Assembly (NCBI RefSeq): GCF_015352955.1
Contig: NZ_JACYOX010000001.1
Coordinates: 1 to 64,000 of the forward strand
Reading direction: 5' to 3'
Length of the DNA: 64,000 nt
Origin: Noviherbaspirillum soli
GTDB taxonomy: Bacteria; Pseudomonadota; Gammaproteobacteria; Burkholderiales; Burkholderiaceae_D
Of this stretch, positions 53,563 through 61,789 are shown piece after piece (the stretch's first letter is position 1; every line of letters starts with the position of its first letter). The position numbers and the translations under genes are program-made. The notes beneath the pieces are model-generated. The model saw only the letters and a program-made list of their open reading frames with translations, was not told the origin of the DNA and did no database searches.

Positions 53563-54918
53563 TCAGGCTTTGGTTGCTGGCGCAAGCTGGAACGCGATGC
53601 GGGCCAGCAGGCCGCCCTGGTCGCGGTTCGACAGGCGCAGCGTGGCGCCGTGGCGCTGTACCACCCGTTCCACGATGGCCAGTCCGAGCCCGGCGCCGTT
53701 GGCCTGGCTGCGCGCGCTGTCCAGGCGGGTGAATGGCCGCAGCAGCTGTTCCAGCTCGCTGTCGGGCACGCCGGTGCCGCGGTCGCCGACTTCCAGCATC
53801 GCCTTGTCGCCCTCGCGCCAGCAGCGGATATCGATGTCGGTACGGCTGCTTCCCGGCGTCTTGCCGTAGCGGCGCGCATTCTCGATCAGGTTGTTGACGA
53901 CGCGCCGCAGGTCGATGCCGTTGCCCAGCACTTCCAGGCCGCTGGTCACGTCCGAGAAGATCTGCACGTCGGGCAGGCGCGATGCCTCGCGCGCAATGTC
54001 CATGATCAGCGCCGACAGGTCGACCGGCTGGCGCACTTCCTCGCCGGCAGGGCGGGCGTAGTCGAGGAACTGGCCGATGATGGCATCCATCTGCGCCAGG
54101 TCGGACTGCATGCCGGCGCGCGCTTCATCGCTCAGCTTGGCCATTTCCACTTCCAGCAGCATGCGCGAGATCGGCGTGCGCAGATCATGCGAGATGCCGG
54201 CCAGGATCAGCGTGCGGTCCGACTCGACCCGGTTCAGGTCCACCACCATCTGGTTGAAGCTGCCATTGGCTTCCCGGATCTCGGTGGGCCCGCGTTCGGG
54301 CAGCGGCGCCGGCTGCTGGCCGCGGCCAATTGCCCGCGCGGCCTGGGTCAGGCGCGCCAGCGGCAGGTTGATCAGGCGGCTGATGAAGGCTGCGCCGGTC
54401 AGCGACAGCAGCAGCGTGATCGTGGCCCAGCCCAGCAGCTGGATGCCGGAAGTGCGCTCGATGCGTTCCCGGTCCAGCGTCAGCCAATAGTCGTCGTCGT
54501 CGATGGTGAAGCTGATCCAGAAGCCGGGAATGTCGTTTACCGAGCCGGCGAAGCGGGTTTCAATGCCCAGCCGCGAGCGCACCATGGACTGGATCAGCGG
54601 CATCAGCGTAGTGTCTTGCGGCGGCGTGACCTTGTCGTTTTCCTCGCGCGGATAGACCCGGATGCCTTCATTGCTGGCGAGATCGAACAGTAGCTCGCGG
54701 CGTGATGACGGGGCCGAATGGAGCAGCGCGGAGCGGGTGATCGTGACGATGGACGCGACCTGGCTGGCAATCTGTTCGGCGCGCGGCGTGCGCTCGACGA
54801 TCCGGAAGCTGATGACCCATGCCGCCATGCTGGCCGCGATCAGGAATGACAGCAGGAAAAAAGTGCGCCAGTAGAGTCCGCTGGTCAGCCAGGCGAACCG
54901 CGCAGGCTTGGCTAGCAT
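53563..54918 (-). CDS. envZ: Sensor histidine kinase (EnvZ-like)
   Basis: Membrane sensor of about 451 residues. One N-terminal helix (TFFLLSFLIAASMAAWVISF), a periplasmic loop of about 110 residues, a second helix (LLGWATITLLLSLTGAAFI), HAMP, and the kinase. The phosphoacceptor His is in LAGISHDLRTPISRMLLEVE; ATPase boxes are NNLIENARRYG, DRGTGVPDSE and GAGLGLAIVERVV. I use the Met at 54918, which avoids overlap with ompR; an in-frame ATG at 54969 would overlap it by 32 bases. EnvZ senses osmotic conditions in enterics; the signal here is unproven. Confidence 0.9.
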   Translation of the reverse strand: MLAKPARFAWLTSGLYWRTFFLLSFLIAASMAAWVISFRIVERTPRAEQIASQVASIVTITRSALLHSAPSSRRELLFDLASNEGIRVYPREENDKVTPPQDTTLMPLIQSMVRSRLGIETRFAGSVNDIPGFWISFTIDDDDYWLTLDRERIERTSGIQLLGWATITLLLSLTGAAFISRLINLPLARLTQAARAIGRGQQPAPLPERGPTEIREANGSFNQMVVDLNRVESDRTLILAGISHDLRTPISRMLLEVEMAKLSDEARAGMQSDLAQMDAIIGQFLDYARPAGEEVRQPVDLSALIMDIAREASRLPDVQIFSDVTSGLEVLGNGIDLRRVVNNLIENARRYGKTPGSSRTDIDIRCWREGDKAMLEVGDRGTGVPDSELEQLLRPFTRLDSARSQANGAGLGLAIVERVVQRHGATLRLSNRDQGGLLARIAFQLAPATKA

Positions 54919-54937
54919 CGAACCGCGAGCGCACGCG

Positions 54938-55702
54938 TCAACGCGGCTGTCCTTCAGGAATGAATACATAGCCCAGGCCCCAGACGGTCTGGATGTAAAG
55001 GGGATTGGATGGGTCCGGCTCGATCAGCTTGCGCAGGCGGGAGATCTGCACATCGAGGCTGCGGTCGAATACCTCGTATTCACGGCCGCGCGCCAATTCC
55101 ATCAGCTTTTCGCGCGACAACGGCTGGCGGGCATGCCGCGCAAAGACCTTGAGCACGGAAAATTCGCCAGTGGTCAGGGAGATATTCTGGCCGTTCTTTT
55201 TCAGCGTGCGGGTGCCGAGGTCGAGTACGAAGTCGCCGAAGGTAAAGGTTTGCGGGGTTTCCGACGGCGCCCCCGGCGCCTCTTCCGGGCCGCGCCGGCG
55301 CAGCACCGCGCTGATGCGCGCCACCAGCTCACGGGGATTGAAAGGCTTGGGCAGGTAGTCATCCGCGCCCATTTCCAGGCCGACGATCCGGTCGACATCC
55401 TCGCCCTTGGCGGTCAGCATGATGATGGGTGTCTGGTCGCCCGCGCCGCGCAGCCGGCGGCAGATGGACAGGCCGTCCTCGCCCGGAAGCATCAGGTCAA
55501 GGACCAGCAGGTCGTAGCGCTCGCGCAGCCAGAGCTTGTTCATCGCCTGCGCATTTTCCGCCGTCACGACGTTGAAGCCTTGCTCGGCCAGATAGCGTCG
55601 CAGCAGGTCGCGCAGACGGATGTCATCGTCCACGACCAGAATCTTGGCTTGATGGGTATTGGTATGGCTGGTCTGCATGCCAGAAAGGTTTGTCGTATTC
55701 AT
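54938..55702 (-). CDS. ompR: Response regulator OmpR
   Basis: A winged-helix response regulator of 254 residues. Receiver: ILVVDDDIRLRDLLRRYLAE, phospho-Asp in YDLLVLDLMLPGEDG, Thr/Lys in MLTAKGEDVDR and YLPKPFNPRELVARI. DNA-binding wing: LTTGEFSVLKVFARHARQPL, SRLRKLIEPDPSNPLYIQTV and GLGYVF. Cognate to the kinase downstream. An internal Met (before QTSHTNTH) would shorten the N-terminus by nine residues. Confidence 0.94.
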   Translation of the reverse strand: MNTTNLSGMQTSHTNTHQAKILVVDDDIRLRDLLRRYLAEQGFNVVTAENAQAMNKLWLRERYDLLVLDLMLPGEDGLSICRRLRGAGDQTPIIMLTAKGEDVDRIVGLEMGADDYLPKPFNPRELVARISAVLRRRGPEEAPGAPSETPQTFTFGDFVLDLGTRTLKKNGQNISLTTGEFSVLKVFARHARQPLSREKLMELARGREYEVFDRSLDVQISRLRKLIEPDPSNPLYIQTVWGLGYVFIPEGQPR

Positions 55703-55865
55703 TTTGCTATGGTAACGTCAGGCGCGCGGCCGGTTAAGGATGTTTTCTGCGGGCATTACAAAGTGTTACACACTTTACCGGATCCAAGTTCGGACATTGA
55801 GCAAACCGACATACACTTTTGACCTGTGACGATATGCGTCGGCGCCTGACATCCCGAAAGAATCC

Positions 55866-56150
55866 ATGATGAGAAAAACGCTGGAAAAAGCCTGCCTGTC
55901 CTTACTCCTGATTACAGGCGCGGTGACCGGGCTGACTCAGCAACGGGACCAGGATCCGCGCCAGGCCAGGGACGAGAGACACCATCCTGCCGATCCCCGT
56001 TCCCAGCGCCCCGAAGCGGATCGCGGCGGCCGGGACGGCCGCAATCAGTCGGAGCAGCCGCGCCAGGGGCGGCTGTCCCCGGAAGAGCGCCAGGCATTGC
56101 GTCGCCAGATCGATGAAGCAGGGCATGACATCTACCGTTCCCGTCGCTGA
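55866..56150 (+). CDS. Small exported Arg/Asp/Gln-rich protein
   Basis: Ninety-four residues. A basic start and hydrophobic stretch (LEKACLSLLLITGAVTGL) suggest export. The middle is low-complexity and polar (QQRDQDPRQARDERHHPADP), probably disordered, and the end is the short module RLSPEERQALRRQIDEAGHD, which recurs at the C-terminus of several small Burkholderiales exported proteins I have seen. Role unknown. It stands alone between ompR (divergent) and the converging secreted protein at 56164. Confidence 0.7.
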   Translation: MMRKTLEKACLSLLLITGAVTGLTQQRDQDPRQARDERHHPADPRSQRPEADRGGRDGRNQSEQPRQGRLSPEERQALRRQIDEAGHDIYRSRR

Positions 56151-56163
56151 CCGGGCACAGTGC

Positions 56164-56511
56164 TCAGTTTTTCCAGGGGCGCGACGCTTCCCATTCCTTC
56201 CACGCGCTGGCCGCGGCCAGGCATTCGGGCAAATCGTAAAACTTCCCTTTGATTGCTGCCCCGCGGGGGCCCTGGAAGGTGTCGCCGTACGTACTCATCT
56301 CCAGCCTGCAATCCTGTTCGGGATTCGCCAGATAGCGCTTTTCGGCCACGCATCGCCGCGCCATTTCTTCCCGGATCGGCGCCAGGCGCTTTGCCCGCGC
56401 AACTTCGCATTTTTGATCGAGAGCACGCAGACGCGCTTCGTCGTCCTCTGCGCCGGCCTGGTTGGCGAAGAGGGACAGGGTAAGCAGGCAAAAAAGCGGC
56501 AACTTGCTCAT
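56164..56511 (-). CDS. Secreted small hypothetical protein
   Basis: A 115-residue protein with a signal peptide (LPLFCLLTLSLFANQAGAED, cleavage after AGA). The mature part has three cysteines (KCEVARAKR, RRCVAEKRY, DCRLEMSTYGDTF) and a fourth in LPECLAAASAW, enough for two disulfides. It ends KEWEASRPWKN. No family recognised with confidence. Its start overlaps the stop of the GGDEF-EAL gene by four bases (ATGA), so it belongs to that transcript. Confidence 0.8.
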   Translation of the reverse strand: MSKLPLFCLLTLSLFANQAGAEDDEARLRALDQKCEVARAKRLAPIREEMARRCVAEKRYLANPEQDCRLEMSTYGDTFQGPRGAAIKGKFYDLPECLAAASAWKEWEASRPWKN

Positions 56512-58916
56512 GCATCTTGCTCCAGTTGAGTTTCCACCGCCCGCGCAATGGGAGCCAATGTGCCGGTTTTGCTTCCCGCGTCACGCTCCGATGCCCACCG
56601 CCTTGACCAGGTGATGAATTCGTCAGCCGGGATCGGCCGGCTCATATAGTAACCCTGGCCGCTGTCGCAGCCCATTTCGGACAGGAGATTCCATACCTGC
56701 CTGGTCTCGATGCCTTCGGCAACCACCCGCAGGCCCATATTGTGTCCAAGATCGATGGTGGATCTGACGATCTTTGCGTCATTGGCATCATGCTCCATAT
56801 TCATCACGAAAGACTTGTCGATCTTCAGTTCATGCACTGGTAGCTGCTTGAGGTAGGCAAGCGAAGAGTAACCGGTGCCGAAATCATCAATCGACAATTG
56901 GACGCCCAGCGCATGCAGGCTGTTGAGCGTACTTTGCGCGCGCAGCGGGTCGTCCATGATGGCGCTCTCGGTGATCTCCAGGCAGAAGGAAGATGCCGCA
57001 ACATGATGCCTGCGCAGTATTGCCATGAATTTTTCGGCCAGATCCTGATCCATCAGATCGCGTGCCGAGATATTGACGGAGATAAGCGGATGCATGCCTT
57101 CCCCAGCCAATCGCGCGCAGAGTGCCGCAGCCTGATCCAGGATCCATAACGTCAGCACGCGGATGAAGCCGGTCTGCTCGGAAAAGGGAATGAACTGGTC
57201 CGGAAACACCATGCCGCGTTCCGGGTGAACCCAGCGCACCAGGGCTTCCAGTCCATGTACTTCTCCGATGCCAAGCGACAGCTTGGGCTGCACGTAAAGC
57301 CGCAATTCGTTGTGGTTGACTGCATGGCGAAGTTCGCTGAGCAGCGACAGGCTTTGCTGGCTGCTTTCGTCGTAAGCCGGGTCGTACACCACGGCCTGGT
57401 TTCCGCTGCGCTTGGCCACGTGCATCGCCACTTCCACATGACTCAGCAGGGATTCGGCATCCCGGCCGTGCTCCGGGTAGGCCGCTATGCCAATGCCCGC
57501 ACCGAGGTCAACCGCCTGATCGTCCAGCGATATCGGTTTTTCCAGGGACTGGAGCACGCGTGCCGCCACCGCTTTGGCGTCGTCCAGCGTTGCGTCAACC
57601 AGCATGAGGGCAAATTCGTCGCCGCCAAGCCGCGCGATGCTTGCAGCGTCCACGCCGGCATGCTCAATCAGCCTGTTGCCGACCTTGCGCAGCAACGCAT
57701 CGCCAAAGCCACGGCCCAGCACATCATTGACGTTCTTGAAACGATCCAGATCCATCATCAGAATGTGGCAGCTCCGTGCCGTACCCAGCGCATGTGCAAG
57801 CTTTCGGGTGAATTGCGCCCGGTTAGGCAGGTCGGTCAATGCGTCCCAGTAAGCCAGCTTGTGTATCTCCATTTCCCGTTTGCTGATGGCAGTGCGCATT
57901 GAGGCAAAGGCATTTGAGAGCTCCAATATCTCCTCGCCGCCAACGGATGGAATCGGGCCGTCGAAATCGCCGGCGCCAAGCCGCCGCGCGGTGCTGGTCA
58001 GCTCGCGCAAGGGGCCGGTCATACGCCGCGCGGTAAGCACGCTGAAGACGGCAGCGATGGCAATCACGCCGGCAGTCAATGCCAGCAGCATCATTTGCAG
58101 CGCGTCGTAAGGGGCGGTGGCAGCCGCTACCGATCGCTGTAGCACGGCAACCGCGGTTTGCGTTTCCGTACTTGCCAGGTCAATGACAGAGCCCCTGTAA
58201 GCGCTGCCATTCTCGGCGATATCCAGGCTGGCGTCGTGCGAGCTGCCGCGCGCGTGCATGGCGCGCAAAAGATCGACGGTGTTTTCAAAGGCGAGGGTAG
58301 TGGCACTGACCCGCCAGTTGCTCTCGGCAGAGCGGGTAAGAAAACTCACTTCCAGTGATGACAGGTCGCGCATGTCATTGGCGAGTCGCTGGTCAATCGG
58401 AAATGCCATCGCGACCCAGCCCACCACGACGGGCGCCTTGACCGGCACGACAACGATCTGGAACGGCGCATCATCCACAATCCCGGTGCCGACTGCACTC
58501 CCTTCGCGCGCGGCAATGCCCACCAATTTCAGGATCAGCCGCTGCACATCCGCGGAAACCGACTGCGAAGGTCCGGTCCGCATGGTGCGCTCGACATCAA
58601 CCAGCACGGTTACCGAGGCGCCGATGCGCGCGCCATGATTGGTCAGCACCGACGCGATCGTCTCTTCGTCGCGACTGGCAATGGCGGAAAGAAATCCGTA
58701 ATCCTTTGCCAGCAGCTGCGCTCCCTGGGTGAGCATCTCGGCATTCTGGTGCAGGAGCCGATGGAATACCCGTCCTCCGACAGCGACCTCTTCCGCGATG
58801 AGGGCACGTCCATTACGCTCGATCGCATTATTGATGATGAAATAAGTGACGAGCTGGACGCCAAGCACCAGGATGAGGAGCAAGGCAACAATGCGTCTTT
58901 CGAGAGTGTTGAACAT
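56508..58916 (-). CDS. Membrane GGDEF-EAL protein (diguanylate cyclase / c-di-GMP phosphodiesterase)
   Basis: A protein of 802 residues. An N-terminal helix, a large periplasmic sensor part (about residues 30-270), a second helix (MMLLALTAGVIAIAAVFSVL), HAMP, GGDEF and EAL. The GGDEF motif is intact (ARLGGDEFALMLVD, about residue 428). EAL residues are also complete: GLEALVRWVHP, SVNISARDL, CLEITESAIM, SIDDFGTGYSSLAYL, ELKIDKSF and AEGIET. Both activities are therefore possible. It lies seven bases after the cupredoxin-like gene and overlaps the small secreted gene, forming a three-gene unit that hints at a periplasmic input signal. Confidence 0.94.
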   Translation of the reverse strand: MFNTLERRIVALLLILVLGVQLVTYFIINNAIERNGRALIAEEVAVGGRVFHRLLHQNAEMLTQGAQLLAKDYGFLSAIASRDEETIASVLTNHGARIGASVTVLVDVERTMRTGPSQSVSADVQRLILKLVGIAAREGSAVGTGIVDDAPFQIVVVPVKAPVVVGWVAMAFPIDQRLANDMRDLSSLEVSFLTRSAESNWRVSATTLAFENTVDLLRAMHARGSSHDASLDIAENGSAYRGSVIDLASTETQTAVAVLQRSVAAATAPYDALQMMLLALTAGVIAIAAVFSVLTARRMTGPLRELTSTARRLGAGDFDGPIPSVGGEEILELSNAFASMRTAISKREMEIHKLAYWDALTDLPNRAQFTRKLAHALGTARSCHILMMDLDRFKNVNDVLGRGFGDALLRKVGNRLIEHAGVDAASIARLGGDEFALMLVDATLDDAKAVAARVLQSLEKPISLDDQAVDLGAGIGIAAYPEHGRDAESLLSHVEVAMHVAKRSGNQAVVYDPAYDESSQQSLSLLSELRHAVNHNELRLYVQPKLSLGIGEVHGLEALVRWVHPERGMVFPDQFIPFSEQTGFIRVLTLWILDQAAALCARLAGEGMHPLISVNISARDLMDQDLAEKFMAILRRHHVAASSFCLEITESAIMDDPLRAQSTLNSLHALGVQLSIDDFGTGYSSLAYLKQLPVHELKIDKSFVMNMEHDANDAKIVRSTIDLGHNMGLRVVAEGIETRQVWNLLSEMGCDSGQGYYMSRPIPADEFITWSRRWASERDAGSKTGTLAPIARAVETQLEQDA

Positions 58917-58923
58917 CGCCTGA

Positions 58924-59544
58924 TCAATGCGGCTTGTTATCGGCGGCGGGACTCAGCGCAATGCTGACTGCCACGTCTTGCTTGCTGATGGCGATCTCCG
59001 GTTCCGGCATCGTGGCGCCTGACAGCAGTTGGGGATGCCAAGCCTTGAGTCTGTACTTTCCGGCCGGCAGATCGCTGATGCGCACTTTTCCAGTCTCGTT
59101 CGTCTTGCCGAAATAAGGCGTATTGACTACCTGTATATAAGCCACCATGCGGTCGTGGATATTACAGCCGATCACCACCGTGCCAGGCTTGTCGAAAAGC
59201 ACGGGATTACCAGGCGTTCCGGAATAAAGTTTGAGTTCAAATGGTTTTGCGGGAGAAAACGAATAGACATGGTGACGGACTGTGTCGTTATTCGGAAAAG
59301 CAATCTCGGAGCCCGTTTGTATGACCGTCATCAAGGGCATGAATTTCCGGTTTTTCTGCTCGATTTCCGCTGGCTTTGGCCGCGCTGGAAAGGAGCCATC
59401 CAGGGGCTCCACATATACTGCGGCATCCGCCAGTGCATTGCCTTGGGCATCCTTGACATTGACATCGAGCGATGTGGCAAATAATGGGCCTGACAGACTC
59501 AAGCTGCAGGCGGCAAGCGTGTAGGTGGCGAGTTTCCGCTTCAT
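58924..59544 (-). CDS. Exported cupredoxin-like protein (methylamine-utilisation-protein-like)
   Basis: A 206-residue protein with a signal peptide (LAACSLSLSGPLFATS). The first half looks like a carboxypeptidase-regulatory beta domain (DVNVKDAQGNALADAAVYVE). The second has plastocyanin-like copper ligands in the usual order: His in NNDTVRHHVYSFS, then Cys, His and Met in VIGCNIHDRMVAYIQV. A second regulatory-like segment follows (GKVRISDLPAGKYRLKAWHP). Similar proteins are labelled methylamine utilisation proteins, though no mau genes are here. First gene of the unit with the GGDEF-EAL protein, so it may be its periplasmic sensor partner. Confidence 0.85.
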   Translation of the reverse strand: MKRKLATYTLAACSLSLSGPLFATSLDVNVKDAQGNALADAAVYVEPLDGSFPARPKPAEIEQKNRKFMPLMTVIQTGSEIAFPNNDTVRHHVYSFSPAKPFELKLYSGTPGNPVLFDKPGTVVIGCNIHDRMVAYIQVVNTPYFGKTNETGKVRISDLPAGKYRLKAWHPQLLSGATMPEPEIAISKQDVAVSIALSPAADNKPH

Positions 59545-59756
59545 CGGTGTGCAATCGGCTTTTCAGTTGCAGTGGCGGTCCGCAAAAATTGTTCATAGGA
59601 AATATTTTCCAAATGTACCATACGGATAGTTATTGCGAACGGTCGACAGGAAGAACATTCATGGTCGAACAACAACTCCTTATGCACATAACTACTGCTG
59701 AGCTCATTCTCTCTAAGCTCCGGCTTTCCGTTATTTATATCCAGATGCAGCGAACT

Positions 59757-59784
59757 TCCAAAATATGTAAACTGCTGATATACT
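59757..59784 (+). promoter_or_regulatory. Promoter of tRNA-Arg
   Basis: A -35-like TTCCAA (59757-59762), a 16-base spacer and a -10 box TATACT (59779-59784) lie 9 bases before the tRNA. Confidence 0.5.
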
Positions 59785-59793
59785 TAGCGGCTC

Positions 59794-59870
59794 GCGGCTG
59801 TAGCTCAGCTGGATAGAGTACTTGGCTACGAACCAAGGGGTCGTGGGTTCGATTCCTGCCAGCCGCACCA
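59794..59870 (+). tRNA. tRNA-Arg (anticodon ACG)
   Basis: A 77-base class I tRNA. Acceptor arms GCGGCTG / CAGCCGC pair fully and CCA is encoded. The anticodon arm CTTGG-CTACGAA-CCAAG gives ACG, and the T loop TTCGATT is standard. The anticodon A is expected to be edited to inosine to read CGU/CGC/CGA. Confidence 0.97.
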
Positions 59871-59877
59871 TATTAAA

Positions 59878-59908
59878 GAAGGGCCGGATCTTTGATCTGG
59901 CCCTTTTG
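59878..59908 (+). terminator. Terminator of tRNA-Arg
   Basis: Stem GGGCCGGATC / GATCTGGCCC with a TTT loop and a following TTTTGGTTTT, eight bases after the tRNA. Confidence 0.85.
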
Positions 59909-60006
59909 GTTTTGAAAGCGGCACCACTTCGAATGTGATCACATCGACGATAGCCCGGATAGGGCAGTCCTATGGACTCTTCGGTCTCCCCGGGTAAATG
60001 CGATTC

Positions 60007-60234
60007 TCAACGTACCGCGGTTGCGAGGATCGCATTGGCTGGCGGCTTACCCGTATCCGGGGTCGTTTGTTTCTGAACATGGAAGGCGGGTGCGCCCGGG
60101 CGGGGCTGCGGATGCTCGCGACTGATCAGAATGATCGCCGCCAAGGTAAATATGACGATCAGGAAATCGATTTTTAACGCACGTATGCGTTTTGCCCGGC
60201 GAAAGGCAGTCAAGTCGTATTTATTTAAGCTCAT
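60007..60234 (-). CDS. Small single-span membrane protein
   Basis: Seventy-five residues. A basic N-terminus (RRAKRIRALK) leads into one helix (IDFLIVIFTLAAIILIS), then a Pro/Thr-rich periplasmic tail. The ATG at 60234 follows GGGAAG eight bases upstream. No family recognised. Confidence 0.65.
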   Translation of the reverse strand: MSLNKYDLTAFRRAKRIRALKIDFLIVIFTLAAIILISREHPQPRPGAPAFHVQKQTTPDTGKPPANAILATAVR

Positions 60235-60331
60235 ATAACTTCCCGGATGGTGACACCATCTTATCTTGGCTCAGCCAGCGAAGGAAATTACAACAACTTT
60301 TTGACCCGGGTGTTTCGAGATAAAGCAAAAC

Positions 60332-60460
60332 CTAAGCAAACACGAGGAAAGCAACGGTGACCCAGAACCCTCCCAGCCCTGCAATCAACAAAATAACAGG
60401 CGTGTTGATTTCCCGCCGTGCATGACCTTGGCCGAATTGCCAATAGTTGCTTGGTTTCAT
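60332..60460 (-). CDS. 42-residue small membrane protein
   Basis: Reads MKPSNYWQFGQGHARREI, then one hydrophobic helix (TPVILLIAGLGGFWVTVAFL) to a TAG at 60332-60334. A strong GGAGGG ribosome site lies just before the ATG (complement of 60458-60460). The layout, a short polar N-terminus with a single helix, fits the many small membrane proteins of bacteria. Function unknown. It is in the same direction as the small membrane gene at 60007, 97 bases upstream of it. Confidence 0.65.
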   Translation of the reverse strand: MKPSNYWQFGQGHARREINTPVILLIAGLGGFWVTVAFLVFA

Positions 60461-60623
60461 TGCGCCCTCCGGGATCCCGTTATATGAGTCCGTCATTTTT
60501 CTGATCTGGAAGTAAGACTTTGCAATGAATGGTTTGGTTCACTCCTTTACGCCTGATAAGCCGCAATGCTGCATGAGCCTGAATGGCTTACGATATAAGG
60601 TCCGCAACTGACGGAGAGATGCT

Positions 60624-60800
60624 ATGCAGGCAGGCAAACGATTCTTCTACTTTCAAAAGCCAGACCCTGATTTCAGTCCTTCGATCCCGCCTGTGAAAAC
60701 ACCTGGGCCTCAGCCTGCGGTTCCTCCTGCCGATCTTCCTCCTGGCAAAGAGGCTGATGACGAGGAACTTCCTGTCCCGCCAATATTCCCCACCGCGTAA
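60624..60800 (+). CDS. 58-residue proline-rich small protein
   Basis: The ATG at 60624 follows GGAGAG by five bases. The product begins MQAGKRFFYFQKPDPDFSPS and continues as alternating Pro-rich and acidic segments (PPADLPPGKEADDEELPVPP). No hydrophobic core, so it is probably disordered. The good ribosome site and an open frame ending at TAA 60798-60800 support a real gene; no homologue is known to me. Confidence 0.55.
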   Translation: MQAGKRFFYFQKPDPDFSPSIPPVKTPGPQPAVPPADLPPGKEADDEELPVPPIFPTA

Positions 60801-60842
60801 ATCATTTCACTGGAGTAGGCGTGCACACGACCTGGCGCTTGC

Positions 60843-61052
60843 ATGAAATGTTCACTTTGTCTGGCCATGGGGCGAGGCTCTCATGATAAAAACGGACATG
60901 CTGGCCTGGAAAGCCTCGGCAGGCCTGGGATGGCGTGGTTCAGCCGCAGAGCAGGACGACCTGAGTACTTCATGTGCCGTTTCTGCGGAGCAAAATGGGT
61001 TTTCGAGTCGGTCGCTGCAGGGTTTCCTGAGAATCGTTGGAAAGCAGCTTGA
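60843..61052 (+). CDS. Possible small zinc-ribbon protein
   Basis: Sixty-nine residues. Two Cys pairs, C-x2-C near the start (KCSLCLAM) and C-x2-C in MCRFCGAKWVFE, with ENRW near the end. The second pair with a following GxxW looks like small zinc-ribbon proteins of Oxalobacteraceae. The ribosome site is poor and another frame overlaps it from 60883, so support is modest. Confidence 0.4.
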   Translation: MKCSLCLAMGRGSHDKNGHAGLESLGRPGMAWFSRRAGRPEYFMCRFCGAKWVFESVAAGFPENRWKAA

Positions 61053-61209
61053 TGGTCAGGCCGCCAATGTATAAATCAGACTTGAACCGACATAGCCGTT
61101 CATTCTTTCCTACATCTTTACAGGGTTCTGTCCTATATCAGCTTAATTACCCTGGCGATACCATATGGACATATTGCACATCGTTGCAAACCGTTCAATG
61201 GAGGTAGGT

Positions 61210-61545
61210 ATGCCGCTGCAAATGGCTTTCGGGATTACCGCGCGTGATGTACGCGCTGTGTTGGTGAAGAACGCTGCTAAAGTGGTTTGCACCTCTGATA
61301 CGACAACCGACGTGCTGGCTGCGAAGCTGTTTCATTCATTCTCGGAAGAAGAAATGGACGACATCGCTCTGGCTGCTATGGACGCATTCCTTGAAGATAA
61401 GCCCGAGGCCGACGGCGCACACCGCGCCATCCGGAGAATACTGATTAAGCGTGGCGTCCTGGACGTTTCCCGCCGCGTTTCGGAAAAGCATGCCGTCTCT
61501 GTGCCGGCGCGTCAAAGCGCAGTATTCGCTACTGCGCATAATTAA
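61210..61545 (+). CDS. Hypothetical protein
   Basis: A soluble protein of 111 residues. The ATG at 61210 sits behind GGAGGTAGGT, a strong site, so I prefer it to the in-frame ATG at 61165. The sequence has an alpha-helical look (FGITARDVRAVLVKNAAKVV, LAAKLFHSFSEEEMDDIALAAMDAFLE) with a basic C-terminal part (RRILIKRGVLDVSRRVSEKH). No family recognised. Isolated gene with about 160 bases of AT-rich sequence upstream. Confidence 0.68.
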   Translation: MPLQMAFGITARDVRAVLVKNAAKVVCTSDTTTDVLAAKLFHSFSEEEMDDIALAAMDAFLEDKPEADGAHRAIRRILIKRGVLDVSRRVSEKHAVSVPARQSAVFATAHN

Positions 61546-61789
61546 TCTTTCCGGCTTAGTAGGCATTCAGTTCATTTCAGGTCGGCGTCTCGTTTTCGTC
61601 GCCGGCCTTCAAGGCCTTGGCGTTCCTAAAGCTCTCGAATCGAATCGAACAGAGGAAGCTCCTGCTCATTTCAGGCAGGTATTCAGAAGCAAGAATGCGG
61701 ATTCACTGCAAAAATGTCCCGCTTACAGTTCCGGAGGCGACCTTAGCTCCGGGCAATAGTTGCTTTAGATAAATTCTTGCCGCTGCGTT

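Noticed and set aside
58924-59544. Part of a methylamine dehydrogenase operon
   Set aside because: Only the exported protein resembles proteins given that label; no mauA, mauB or maturation genes are nearby.
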